A stretch of 49,465 nt of DNA. It comes from JBDSLU01 sp039916225. Lineage in GTDB: Bacteria > Acidobacteriota > Vicinamibacteria > Vicinamibacterales > Vicinamibacteraceae. The stretch spans positions 1 to 49,465 of the forward strand of contig JBDSLU010000403.1 in assembly GCA_039916225.1 (NCBI GenBank), in the 5' to 3' direction. A program made the position numbers and the translations under genes. A model generated the notes under the pieces. That model was not told the DNA's origin, searched no databases, and saw only the letters and a list, made by a program, of their open reading frames with translations. Positions 36,802 through 44,950 of the stretch are shown here, piece by piece (the stretch's first letter is position 1; each line of letters starts with the position of its first letter).

Positions 36802-38592
36802 CTAGGTCGACCGCTGCTCGGCGGGCTTTTCAGCCCTGGCCAGATTGTGCGCCGTATTGACGAGCGCAATGTGGGAGAAAGCCTGGGGGAAGTTGCCGAC
36901 GAGCCGGCGCTGGACCGTGTCGTACTCCTCGGATAGCAGGCCCAGGTCGTTGCGCAGCGAGATCAGGCGCTCGAACAGCCGCCTGGCATCGGCCGTCCGG
37001 CCGATGAGCACGTAGGCGTCCGCCAGCCAGAAGCTGCAGGCCAGGAAGACGCCCTCGCTGCCCGGGAGACCGTCGGGGCTCGTGGCCGGGTCGTAGCGCC
37101 GGAGGAAGCCGTCGACGAACAGGCGCTGTTCGACCGCGGCGATGGTGCCCAGCACGCGTGGGTCGGTGGGCGGCAGGAAGCCCACCGTCGGGAGCAGCAG
37201 CAGGCTGGCATCGAGCTCCTGCGAGCCGTAGGACTGGACGAAGCTTCCCAGCTGGGGATCGAAACCGTGCCTGCACACGTCGTCGTGGATGGCCTGGCGC
37301 ACGGCGCGCCACTCGTCCAGCGGGCCCTCGACGCCGGCCGTCTCGATGGCGCGGATGCCGCGATCGAAGGCCACCCAGGCCATCACCTTGGAATGCGTGA
37401 AATGGCGCGGGCCGCCCCGCACTTCCCACAGGCCCTCGTCGGGCTGCTGCCAGACGTCGGCCAGGTGGCGGAGCAGCTCGCGCTGGAACGCCCAGTCCTC
37501 TTCGCGGAGGTCGATGCCGCCGCGGCGCGCCTGATGGAGGGCATCCATCACCTCGCCGAAGACGTCGAGCTGCAGCTGGCCGTGCGCGGCGTTGCCGATC
37601 CGCACCGGCCGCGATGCTTCGTAGCCCGGAAGCCAGGGCAGTTCGGCTTCGGTGAGCCGGCGCTCGCCCGCCAGGCCGTACATGATCTGCAGCTGCGCCG
37701 GTGCGCCCGCTGCCGCCCGCAGCAGCCAGTCACGCCACGCCCGCGCCTCGCTGTAAAACCCGGCGTTCATCAGCGCCAGCAGCGTCAGGGTCGCGTCACG
37801 CAGCCAGCAGAAGCGGTAGTCCCAATTGCGCGGGCCACCCAAGGCCTCGGGGATCGAGGTGGTCGGCGCCGCCACCATGCCGCCGGTCGGCGCGAAGGTC
37901 AGCGCCTTGAGCGTGACGAGCGATCGCATGACCGCGTCGTTCCACTCGCCGTCGGGACGGGCGCGCGCTGCCCACTCGGCCCAGAAGCGCTCGGTGTGCT
38001 GGAGTGACGACTCGGGATCGACGGCCTTCGGCGGCGGCCGATGCGACGAGCCGTGAGTCAGCACGAAGGTGACGGCGTCACCGGGGCCCACCTCGAAGTC
38101 ACCGACCGTGGTGAGATCCTCGCCGTGCAGCGTGACGCCGGTGTGCAGCGTCACCATGTCCGGGCCGGCGATGGCGCGCATCGTGCCATCCGGTGATCGC
38201 GTGACCCACGGCACCGTCCGCCCGTAGTCGAAGCGCAGGATCAGCTCGGTGCGCATCGCCACGTGGCCGCGCTCGCCGCGGACGATGCGGACGACGTCGG
38301 AGTTGCGGCCGCGCGGCGGCATGAAGTCCACCACGACGACGACGCCGGCCGCCGTCTCGATCCGTGTCTCGAGGATCAATGTGTGCCCGCGATAGCGGCG
38401 GCTGACCCGCGCGCCCTCCTCGACCGGCGCGATCGACCATCGGCCGTGCTCGCGGTCGCCCAGGAGCGCGGCGAAGCACGCCGGCGAATCGAAACGCGGC
38501 CAGCACAACCAGTCGATCGATCCAGCGCGGGAGACGAGCGCCGCCGTCTCGCAGTCACCGATGAGCGCGTAGTCCTCGAGAGGTGTGCTCAC
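36802..38592 (-). CDS. GH15 glycoside hydrolase (glucoamylase/trehalase-like)
   Basis: 596 residues from the GTG at 38592; an ATG at 38637 would overlap the upstream gene by 26 bases and add a non-conserved stretch. N-terminal beta-sandwich ~1-220 with the family opening PLEDYALIGDCETAALVSRA, SIDWLCWPRFDSPACFAALL. The (alpha/alpha)6 barrel follows: TTSIPEALGGPRNWDYRFCW, LRDATLTLLALMNAGF, the putative general acid region QLQLDVFGEVMDALHQA and YDPATSPDGLPGSEGVFLACSFW, whose GSEGVF Glu is the other catalytic acid in this family. No signal peptide, so it is cytoplasmic. Related proteins hydrolyse trehalose or short alpha-glucans. Follows the dihydrofolate-reductase-like gene by 19 bases, so co-transcription is likely. 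Confidence 0.9.
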   Translation of the reverse strand: MSTPLEDYALIGDCETAALVSRAGSIDWLCWPRFDSPACFAALLGDREHGRWSIAPVEEGARVSRRYRGHTLILETRIETAAGVVVVVDFMPPRGRNSDVVRIVRGERGHVAMRTELILRFDYGRTVPWVTRSPDGTMRAIAGPDMVTLHTGVTLHGEDLTTVGDFEVGPGDAVTFVLTHGSSHRPPPKAVDPESSLQHTERFWAEWAARARPDGEWNDAVMRSLVTLKALTFAPTGGMVAAPTTSIPEALGGPRNWDYRFCWLRDATLTLLALMNAGFYSEARAWRDWLLRAAAGAPAQLQIMYGLAGERRLTEAELPWLPGYEASRPVRIGNAAHGQLQLDVFGEVMDALHQARRGGIDLREEDWAFQRELLRHLADVWQQPDEGLWEVRGGPRHFTHSKVMAWVAFDRGIRAIETAGVEGPLDEWRAVRQAIHDDVCRHGFDPQLGSFVQSYGSQELDASLLLLPTVGFLPPTDPRVLGTIAAVEQRLFVDGFLRRYDPATSPDGLPGSEGVFLACSFWLADAYVLIGRTADARRLFERLISLRNDLGLLSEEYDTVQRRLVGNFPQAFSHIALVNTAHNLARAEKPAEQRST

Positions 38593-38611
38593 AGGTGCGC
38601 CCCAGGTGCGT

Positions 38612-39169
38612 TCATGCCGGATCGTACCAAAGTACAACGTTGCCGTTCTGAAAGGCCTTCGTCTTCTTCAATGTGAACGCCTGCCGCCCGTCGAGCGTCT
38701 CGAATAGCGTCCCGCCCTTGCCGAGCGCGACGGCGTTGAGCACGAGCTGGTATTCGTCGATGAGGCGGGCCTCGGAGAGCTGCGAGACGAGGCTGCCGCT
38801 GCCCAGAATGACGACGTCCGGCCCGTCAGAGGCCTTGAGCGCCTTGACGGCGGCAACGAGATCGCCCCTCAGCACGGTCGTGTTCTGCCAGTCGGCGGCG
38901 GCAAGGGTGCGAGAGGCCACGAACTTGGGCATCGCGTTCATGCCCTTCGCCACGTCCGGCAGCATCGCCGCCGCCTGTGGCGTCGACCAGAACGCTTTCA
39001 TCATCTCGTAGGTGACCCGGCCGAACAGCAGCGCGGCGCCGCCGCGCGCGTTGCTGCTGCTGAACGCGTTCCACTCGTCGTCGCGCTTGTGGGCCCAAGT
39101 CATGTCGCCGCTCGCGTCGGTGAAGTAGCCGTCGAGCGAAATGCTGGTGAAGGAGCGAAGCTGTCGCAT
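38612..39169 (-). CDS. Dihydrofolate reductase-like (RibD C-terminal) protein
   Basis: 185 residues from the ATG at 39169, which has GAGAGGA four to five bases upstream. RibD_C/DHFR-like fold: RSFTSISLDGYFTDASGDMTWA, LLFGRVTYEMMKAFW, KFVASRTL, LRGDLVAAVKAL, DVVILGSGSLVSQLSEARLI, DEYQLVLNAVALGKGGTLFE. The 'S-L-D-G' start, 'G-R-x-T-[YM]-x-x-x' helix and 'I-L-G-S-G-x-L' nucleotide loop mark it as one of the small NADPH-dependent paralogues, not the folate-cycle enzyme. Substrate unknown. Nearest neighbour downstream is the GH15 gene. Confidence 0.9.
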   Translation of the reverse strand: MRQLRSFTSISLDGYFTDASGDMTWAHKRDDEWNAFSSSNARGGAALLFGRVTYEMMKAFWSTPQAAAMLPDVAKGMNAMPKFVASRTLAAADWQNTTVLRGDLVAAVKALKASDGPDVVILGSGSLVSQLSEARLIDEYQLVLNAVALGKGGTLFETLDGRQAFTLKKTKAFQNGNVVLWYDPA

Positions 39170-39265
39170 GGGTCCTCTCAGTCGTGTCCGATGCAAGGGC
39201 ATGGGCCGGGCCATCCGAGGCCGAACCGTGCCTGGGTTCTGCATCTACACGATCGGGAGGCGCGA

Positions 39266-41128
39266 CTATCGACGGACGCGCGGCGTCAGCGTCGTTTCTT
39301 TCTTCTCGCCGTTGCGCAGATAGATTACCTTGGCCGGCTCGTCGGCCTTCATCAGGTCGAGCGCATAGGTGTAGTCGTAGACGTTGGCGATCGACTGGCC
39401 GGCGATCTCGACGATGACGTCGCCCTTCTGCAGGCCAGCCTGTTCCGCCGGCCCCCCTGCGCTGACGCCGCCCAGGAGCAGGCCCTTGGTCTCGGTGGCG
39501 TAGTCGGGGATGGTGCCGGTGTAGAGGCGGATGCCGTCGCGCGCGCCGCGGCCGCGCGTCTGCGGCTCGACCTTGGCAAATGCCGGCGGCTCGGCAGCAT
39601 CGGCGACGCGCGACACGATGGTCGAGGCGTAGGCCACGATGCGATCGATGCCGGCGGCGTCCACGCGATCGGCGGTGTCGGTCGGCCGGTGATAGTCCTC
39701 ATGGCTGCCGGTGAAGAACGAGAGCGTCGGGATGCTGGCTTGGTTGAACGTCGACGAATCGGTCGGGAGGTTGGGGTCGTTCTGGACGGCAATCTTCAGC
39801 GTTGGATCGGCGTTGGCGGAAGTCGCCAGCGCGGCCCAGGACGGGCTCGAGCCGGCGCCCTGCACCTGCAGCGCGTTGTCGCGCAGCCGGCCGACCATGT
39901 CGAAGTTGAAGTAGGCGGCGAGCTGATCGAGCGGCAGCGGCGGCTTGGCGGTGAACGCCGCCGAGCCGAGCAGGCCTGCTTCTTCACCCGACCAGAACAC
40001 GAAGGCGACGTTGCGCCCGCGGGCGCCGTTCTTCAAGTGCTCGGCCGCGGCCAGGACAGCGGCGACGCCCGACGCGTTGTCGTCGGCGCCCGGATGCACC
40101 TTCGTTTCTTCGCCGGCACGAGCAAGCGAGGATCCGCGGCCGCCGTGGCCGAGGTGATCGTAGTGCGCGCCCAGCATCAGCCATGGCTTGGCGATGCCGC
40201 CGACGGCGCGGGTCGCCGGCAGATAGCCGGCGACGTTGTAAGTGGTGGCAACCTGTCGCGTCAGCTTCGCGTCGACCCGGACGGAGCGCGGTCCGAGTGC
40301 GAATCCGGCAGCATGCGGGTTGCCGGTGTCCAGTGCATCCTGAGCCTCTCGCAGCGACTTTCCGGCCGTGGCGAAGAGGGCGTCGGCGACGGCTCCGCTG
40401 ACGCTCGCGGCAACGATTCCGGAACCGGCGGCGGCCGTGTCGAACGTGAGCGGGATCACTTGGCCACTGCCGGCCGACGTCGGTCCGGTCACGATGAGGA
40501 TGGCCTTGGCCCCTGCCTGGCGAGCGGCCAGGGCCTTGTAACGCAGGGCCGAGAACCGCACCAGCTGCTCGCGCTGTTCGCGCTCGACCTTCTCCGGCAC
40601 GTAGCGCAGGACGAGCACGATCTTGTCCTTCACGTCGAGGCCGGCGTAGCTGTCGTAGACGAAGCCGCCGCCGTTCTCTGCCGGGGCGCGGAGGCCGTAG
40701 CCAGCGAAGACGATGGGCGCGTTCACATCACCCGTCTCCGAGAAGGTGAGCGCCGCGACGGCGGACTTGTCGCGCCACACGTGGCCGGGCGTCGCGCCGT
40801 CGCCCGCGAGCGCCACCGAGGCGCCTTCGTCCTTGACCCCCTGGGTGAAGGTGAACGGCACTCGGAAGCCGGTCGCCCCGGGCAGCGGCTGCGCGCCGAT
40901 CCGCTTCAGCTCGCGCTCGATGTAGGCCGCGGCGGCGTCCGCGCCGGGGGAGCCGGTCAACCGGCCCTCCAGCTTCGGCGAGGCCAGAGCGTCGACGTGC
41001 GCGCGGGTCCGCGTGGCCGGAGCGACGCCGGACGACGGCGCCGGCTGGGCCTGGGCAAGTGCGGCGTCGGGCCGGAGCAGCAGCCCGAGGGCGACGATCA
41101 AGGCGCCGCGGCGAAGGGGATTCAGCAT
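39266..41128 (-). CDS. Secreted M28 aminopeptidase with PA and PDZ domains
   Basis: 620 residues with signal peptide (ALIVALGLLLRPDAALA). After an N-terminal segment, a PA-like insert occupies ~130-260 (APIVFAGYGLRAPAE, DKIVLVLRYVPEK, GAKAILIVTGPTS). The M28 zinc peptidase domain has its ligands in LGAHYDHLG (His), GADDNASG (bridging Asp), WSGEEAGLLGS (catalytic Glu and Glu ligand), FNFDMVGR (Asp) and HEDYHRPTDT (His). A PDZ domain ends the protein (GLLLGGVSAGGPAEQAGLQK, GDVIVEIAGQSIANVYDY). It cleaves N-terminal residues of peptides in the periplasm. An extended -10 element precedes the ATG and there is no Shine-Dalgarno. Confidence 0.93.
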   Translation of the reverse strand: MLNPLRRGALIVALGLLLRPDAALAQAQPAPSSGVAPATRTRAHVDALASPKLEGRLTGSPGADAAAAYIERELKRIGAQPLPGATGFRVPFTFTQGVKDEGASVALAGDGATPGHVWRDKSAVAALTFSETGDVNAPIVFAGYGLRAPAENGGGFVYDSYAGLDVKDKIVLVLRYVPEKVEREQREQLVRFSALRYKALAARQAGAKAILIVTGPTSAGSGQVIPLTFDTAAAGSGIVAASVSGAVADALFATAGKSLREAQDALDTGNPHAAGFALGPRSVRVDAKLTRQVATTYNVAGYLPATRAVGGIAKPWLMLGAHYDHLGHGGRGSSLARAGEETKVHPGADDNASGVAAVLAAAEHLKNGARGRNVAFVFWSGEEAGLLGSAAFTAKPPLPLDQLAAYFNFDMVGRLRDNALQVQGAGSSPSWAALATSANADPTLKIAVQNDPNLPTDSSTFNQASIPTLSFFTGSHEDYHRPTDTADRVDAAGIDRIVAYASTIVSRVADAAEPPAFAKVEPQTRGRGARDGIRLYTGTIPDYATETKGLLLGGVSAGGPAEQAGLQKGDVIVEIAGQSIANVYDYTYALDLMKADEPAKVIYLRNGEKKETTLTPRVRR

Positions 41129-41137
41129 GCGGGCGGG

Positions 41138-41143
41138 ATCCTA
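41138..41143 (-). promoter_or_regulatory. Extended -10 element of the M28 peptidase gene
   Basis: On the minus strand TGC-TAGGAT lies nine bases before the ATG at 41128, with no ribosome binding site between. This would give a leaderless or very short leader transcript. Confidence 0.45.
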
Positions 41144-41150
41144 GCATCCG

Positions 41151-41185
41151 CGTGCTCGGAGCGTGCTCGGAGCTTGCTCCGAGCA
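41151..41185. repeat. Tandem 11-mer plus 10-bp palindrome in a divergent intergenic region
   Basis: CGTGCTCGGAG occurs twice in tandem (41151-41161, 41162-41172). The second copy forms a perfect inverted repeat TGCTCGGAGC (41164-41173), TT, GCTCCGAGCA (41176-41185). It lies between the divergent M28 and VOC genes, so it may be an operator or a structured element. Confidence 0.7.
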
Positions 41186-41255
41186 ACTTGCAATTGCTGC
41201 GATCTTCCGGGCAGCGTCGTAGTTGACCGAGATCGCATAGTCTGAGCCCACAACT

Positions 41256-42242
41256 ATGTCCCGAACCTACCGCCAGCTCGTCCTGGCGCTGGGCCTCCTG
41301 TTGGCCGTGCCCGTCGGGCGCGCCGCCGCCGAGCCCAAGCGTCCCAAGATCACCGGCATCGCCAACTTCGCGGCCAAGGTCGAGAACCTCGAGGAAGCGC
41401 GAAAGTTCTATGGCGGGGTGGTCGGCTTCGCCGAGGCCTTCACCACCAGGGACCCGCTGGTCGAGGGCGACCTGGTCGCGTTCAAGGTCAACGACACCCA
41501 GTTCGTCGAGGTCTCGCCGACGTTGAAAGGCGACGAGGATCGACTGATCCGCATCGGTTTCGAGACCGCCGACGCGCGCGGCCTGCGTGACTATCTCGCC
41601 GCGAAGAAGGTCGAGGTGCCGGCCAAGGTCGACACCGACCCGAACGGCAATCGCAGCTTCGTCGTGACGGATCCCGACGGACACGCCATCCAGTTCGTGC
41701 AGTACGTGAAGGGCTCGGTGCACAAGAAGGACGCCGGCAAGCACCTGTCGCCCACGCGTGTCTCCGACCACATCCTGCACGTCGGCTTGCAGGTCAAGGA
41801 CGTCGCCAAGGCCGACGCCTTCTACAAGGACATCCTCGGCTTCCGGCTCCAGTGGAAGGGCGGTCCGCGCGACGACGCCTTCCAGTGGATCTCGATGATG
41901 GTGCCGGACGGCTACGACTGGCTCGAGTACATGGTGCGACCCGACAAGCTCACGCCGCAGCAGCTCGGCGTGATGCACCACTACTGCCTGGAGACGCACG
42001 ACATCCAGAAGCTGCACCAGGACGTGATCGCGCGAGGCTACACGCCGCAGAACCCGCCGGCGGTCCACGCCCGCGATGGCCGCTGGCTGATGCAGATGTT
42101 CGACAAGAACCTGACCCGCACCGAGGTGATGGTCCGCAAGGCGGTGAACAAGCCGTGCTGCTCGCCGAACTACGACGATCACCCGAGCGTGAAGGGCGCG
42201 CCCGAGTACGCGACGCCGCCGGCGCCGGAGTCGAAGAAGTGA
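41256..42242 (+). CDS. Secreted two-domain VOC-superfamily protein
   Basis: 328 residues. Signal peptide MSRTYRQLVLALGLLLAVPVGRAAA. Two vicinal-oxygen-chelate modules follow: ~35-155 (ITGIANFAAKVENLEEARKF, FVVTDPDGHAIQFVQYV) and ~170-290 (SDHILHVGLQVKDVAKADAF, YKDILGFRL, QQLGVMHHYCLETHDIQKLH, GRWLMQMFDKNLTRTEVM). The second module has the better set of possible metal ligands (His near the first strand, His in MHHYC, Glu in RTEVM); the first lacks the initial His. VOC proteins are isomerases, lyases or ring-cleaving dioxygenases; periplasmic versions are unusual. First gene of an operon with two enolase-superfamily genes: its stop overlaps the next start (GTGA). Confidence 0.85.
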   Translation: MSRTYRQLVLALGLLLAVPVGRAAAEPKRPKITGIANFAAKVENLEEARKFYGGVVGFAEAFTTRDPLVEGDLVAFKVNDTQFVEVSPTLKGDEDRLIRIGFETADARGLRDYLAAKKVEVPAKVDTDPNGNRSFVVTDPDGHAIQFVQYVKGSVHKKDAGKHLSPTRVSDHILHVGLQVKDVAKADAFYKDILGFRLQWKGGPRDDAFQWISMMVPDGYDWLEYMVRPDKLTPQQLGVMHHYCLETHDIQKLHQDVIARGYTPQNPPAVHARDGRWLMQMFDKNLTRTEVMVRKAVNKPCCSPNYDDHPSVKGAPEYATPPAPESKK

Positions 42243-43459
42243 CGCCCGGCTTGCCGCCGCGCGTGGCGCGCGATCCGAAGCGGCTCGAGCGGCTGTGGCG
42301 GGATCGACCTGAGTTCGGGCCTCAGAGCGCAGCCGGGGCGACGGCCGGGAACGGGGCTGGTACGGGCGCCGGCGCCGGCGCCGCCTCCGGACCGCTGACC
42401 ATCACGGCGATGCGTACGTGGCGCCTCAAAGAGCCAGTCGGCGGACGCCGCTACACCGTCGTTCGCATAGAGACGCGGAGCGGTGTCGCCGGTTACGGCG
42501 AAGGCGGACCGGTCAAGAGCGTCGATGTCGCCGAGGCCAAGCCGCGCGTCATCGGACGGCGGGCCGTCGAGCAGGAGTACTTCCGCCACACCTTCGCAGC
42601 GAGCCCGGCGATCGAAGCGGCGGTGTCGAACGCCTGTCTCGACATCCTGGCGCGACAGGGCAAGGCGCCGCTCTACCAGTTCCTGGGCGGGCCGACCCGC
42701 TTCAAGGCGCGCGTGCTGGCCAGCCCCGAAGGCCTCGAGCCGGCGGCGTTCAAGGCGCCGCTCGAGCGCGCCGTGAAGCAAGGCTTCCGGGCGGTCACCA
42801 TCCCCATCCCGCGGCACGATGCGCTGTGGAAGATGCAGGCCTACGTGAACGCGGTGCGGGCGCGGGTCGCCGAGGCCAGGCAGATGGCTGGCGCCGGCAT
42901 CGAGATCGTCCTCGACGCGGCCGGCACGCTGACGCCCGGCGACGCTGCGTTCGTCGCCAAGGCGCTCGAGGGTGACCACATCATGTGGCTCGACGAGCCG
43001 ACGACGGTGCTGACCAACGACGCGCTGGCGAAGATCTCGGATGAGAGCGTCGTCCCGGTCGCGCTCGGCCGCGACGTCACCGACATCGCCACGTTCCAGA
43101 ACCTGCTGCGGCACGGCTCGATCGATCTGCTGCGTCCCAGCCTCGGCCTCAACAGCCTGCACAAGATCCGCCGCATGGCGGCGATCGCCGAGACGCACTA
43201 CGTCGCCGTCGCGCCGTACCACGACGGCGGCCCGATCGGCACGCTCGCCGGCATCCACTTCAACGCCGCGCTGGCCAACTCGTTCATCCAGCAGGTGCCC
43301 TTCCCCGCCGCCGAGCGCGACGCGGCGATGCGCGCCGAGATCACGGGCGGCCAGCAGGAGACCGCGGTCGACGGCTTCGCTGCGCTGATCAACAGGCCGG
43401 GGCTCGGTGTCGAGATCAGCGACGCCGCCCTGTCCAAGTACAGCGAGGAGACGCTATGA
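42239..43459 (+). CDS. Enolase-superfamily (mandelate racemase/muconate lactonising-type) protein with atypical active site
   Basis: 406 residues if started at the GTG (42239) inside the VOC stop codon. The first ~50 residues are Gly/Ala-rich with no signal, so a start at the ATG at 42411 is possible. Capping domain: TWRLKEPVGGRRYTVVRIET, VAGYGEGGPVKSVDVAEAKP. Barrel: FRAVTIPIPRHD, IEIVLDAAGTLTPGD, HIMWLDEPTTVL, VVPVALGRDVTD, SIDLLRPSLG, VAVAPYHDGGP. Compared with family members, the K-x-K strand is replaced (T-I-P-I-P) and the third metal ligand Glu of the G-E strand is replaced by Arg-Asp; the first Asp, the D-E-P Glu and the His of APYHDG remain. It may be catalytically altered or a partner of the intact paralogue downstream, which overlaps its stop by four bases. 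Confidence 0.8.
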   Translation: MTPGLPPRVARDPKRLERLWRDRPEFGPQSAAGATAGNGAGTGAGAGAASGPLTITAMRTWRLKEPVGGRRYTVVRIETRSGVAGYGEGGPVKSVDVAEAKPRVIGRRAVEQEYFRHTFAASPAIEAAVSNACLDILARQGKAPLYQFLGGPTRFKARVLASPEGLEPAAFKAPLERAVKQGFRAVTIPIPRHDALWKMQAYVNAVRARVAEARQMAGAGIEIVLDAAGTLTPGDAAFVAKALEGDHIMWLDEPTTVLTNDALAKISDESVVPVALGRDVTDIATFQNLLRHGSIDLLRPSLGLNSLHKIRRMAAIAETHYVAVAPYHDGGPIGTLAGIHFNAALANSFIQQVPFPAAERDAAMRAEITGGQQETAVDGFAALINRPGLGVEISDAALSKYSEETL

Positions 43460-44859
43460 GACGCCGGCATCTGCTGGGAACCCTCGCGGCCGGCGCAGGC
43501 GCAGCCGTGGCGCTGCCGCGACGCGTGGCGGCGGCCAACGGACGCGAAGCGGCAGCATTGGCTCGTGAGGCGGCGATCGCCGAGATGATCGCCGACTGCG
43601 CGTGCGCGACGCCGCAGGATGCCGCGCCGGCCGGCCGCGTCGGCCCACCGGGATCGGAACGCTTCCTCGGCGTCGGCTCGACGTTGCGGATCACCGACAT
43701 GAAGGTGTTCGGCGTAACGCTCGATCCGAAGCTGGGACGCGCCGACCGGCCCTATGTCTTCGTCAAGATCGAGACCAACCAGGGCGTGTTCGGCTGGGGC
43801 GAGGCCACGCTCGAGGGCAAGGCGTCGGCCGCGATGGCCTGCGTCAACGACCTGCGCGATCTCGTGATCGGCAGCGATCCGATGCAGGTCGAGCACACCT
43901 ATCAGCTGATGTACATCGGCAGCTTCTACCGCGGCGGTCCGGTGCTGGGCTCGGCGATCTCCGGCATCGACCAGGCGATCTGGGACATCCGCGGCAAGGT
44001 GCTCGGGCTGCCGGTCTACGACATGCTCGGCGGCGCCATCGATCCGCGCGGGGTGCGAGGCTACTACCACGCGTCCGGCCGCACGCTCAGCGAGATCAAG
44101 GACCTGGCCGGCAAGACGCGCGAAGCTGGGGTCACCGCGCTCAAGTTCCAGCTGCCCGACATGCTGGAGTGGATCGCGACCGGCGAGAAGATCGTGCGCG
44201 CGGTCAAGCACATGGAGACGCTGCGCGAGGGCCTCGGGCCCGACCTCGACTTCGCGGTCGACTTCCACGCCCGACCGAACCCGACGGTCGCGGCGCAGAT
44301 CCTGCGCGAGATCGAGCCGTATCACCTGCTCTTCGCCGAGGAGGTCTGTCCGCCCGAGAACGTGCGGGCGATGATCAAGGCGGTCCGCAAGTCGACGACG
44401 CCGATCGCGACCGGCGAGCGCCTGATCGCCGCCTACGGCTGCGCCGACGTCATCGACATGGGCGTGGTCGACATCCTGCAGCCCGACATCGCGCACGTCG
44501 GCGGGATCACGGCGCTGTGGAAGGTGTCCGCGGCGGCCGAGGCGGCGGGGATCCGCATGGCGCCGCACGCCTGCGAGGGTCCGGTCGGCGGGTTGGCCAG
44601 CCTGCACGTCGACGCGGCGAGCCCGAACTTCCTGGCGCAGGAGATCTGCGGGCTGGTCGACGCCGGCGAGATGAACCGGGTGTGGGAGGACCTGCTCGGC
44701 TTCCCGGCGATGCGAATGGTCGACGGCCGGTATCCGATGTTGCCGAAGCCCGGTCTGGGCTTCGAGGTCAGCGAGGAAGCCCTGAAGCGCTACCCCTTCC
44801 AGGGCACGCGCCCGTTTCCGACCGCGTTCCACGAAGACGGCAGCATCGCCTCGATCTGA
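43456..44859 (+). CDS. Secreted enolase-superfamily sugar-acid dehydratase, galactonate-dehydratase-like
   Basis: 467 residues. Tat-type start MRRRHLLGTLAAGAGAAVAL, then a capping domain (ITDMKVFGVTLDPKLG, YVFVKIETNQGVFGWGEATL) and barrel. Catalytic pattern of the DgoD/mandelate-racemase group: Asp269 and His271 in VDFHARPNP, Glu295/Glu296 in LFAEE, Glu321 in TGERL and His371 in APHACEGPVG. The acid sugar should lose water to give a 2-keto-3-deoxy product. Export by Tat is odd for this usually cytoplasmic enzyme. Starts inside the stop of the previous gene (ATGA), so the two may form a complex. The signature Asn-Pro in RPNP and the His-x-Cys-Glu stretch support the galactonate type, but the substrate is not proven. 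Confidence 0.88.
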   Translation: MRRRHLLGTLAAGAGAAVALPRRVAAANGREAAALAREAAIAEMIADCACATPQDAAPAGRVGPPGSERFLGVGSTLRITDMKVFGVTLDPKLGRADRPYVFVKIETNQGVFGWGEATLEGKASAAMACVNDLRDLVIGSDPMQVEHTYQLMYIGSFYRGGPVLGSAISGIDQAIWDIRGKVLGLPVYDMLGGAIDPRGVRGYYHASGRTLSEIKDLAGKTREAGVTALKFQLPDMLEWIATGEKIVRAVKHMETLREGLGPDLDFAVDFHARPNPTVAAQILREIEPYHLLFAEEVCPPENVRAMIKAVRKSTTPIATGERLIAAYGCADVIDMGVVDILQPDIAHVGGITALWKVSAAAEAAGIRMAPHACEGPVGGLASLHVDAASPNFLAQEICGLVDAGEMNRVWEDLLGFPAMRMVDGRYPMLPKPGLGFEVSEEALKRYPFQGTRPFPTAFHEDGSIASI

Positions 44860-44864
44860 GCTGA

Positions 44865-44939
44865 GTTCGGAGCCCAGCTCGGAGCCGGGCTCGGAGCCAG
44901 GTCGGTTGCTCGAGTCCCAGCTCAGAGCTGGGCTCTGAG
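44865..44939. terminator. Hairpin-rich region between convergent genes (probable bidirectional terminator)
   Basis: CGGAGCC occurs three times, spaced 10-12 bases apart (44868-44899). Then CCCAGCTC (44916-44923) and GAGCTGGG (44925-44932) pair around one base; the alternative hairpin CTCAGAGC-TGG-GCTCTGAG (44921-44939) overlaps it. It lies between the converging dehydratase and UPF0182 genes. No T tract, so termination is an inference from structure and position. Confidence 0.55.
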
Positions 44940-44950
44940 CCAGGCCGGTT

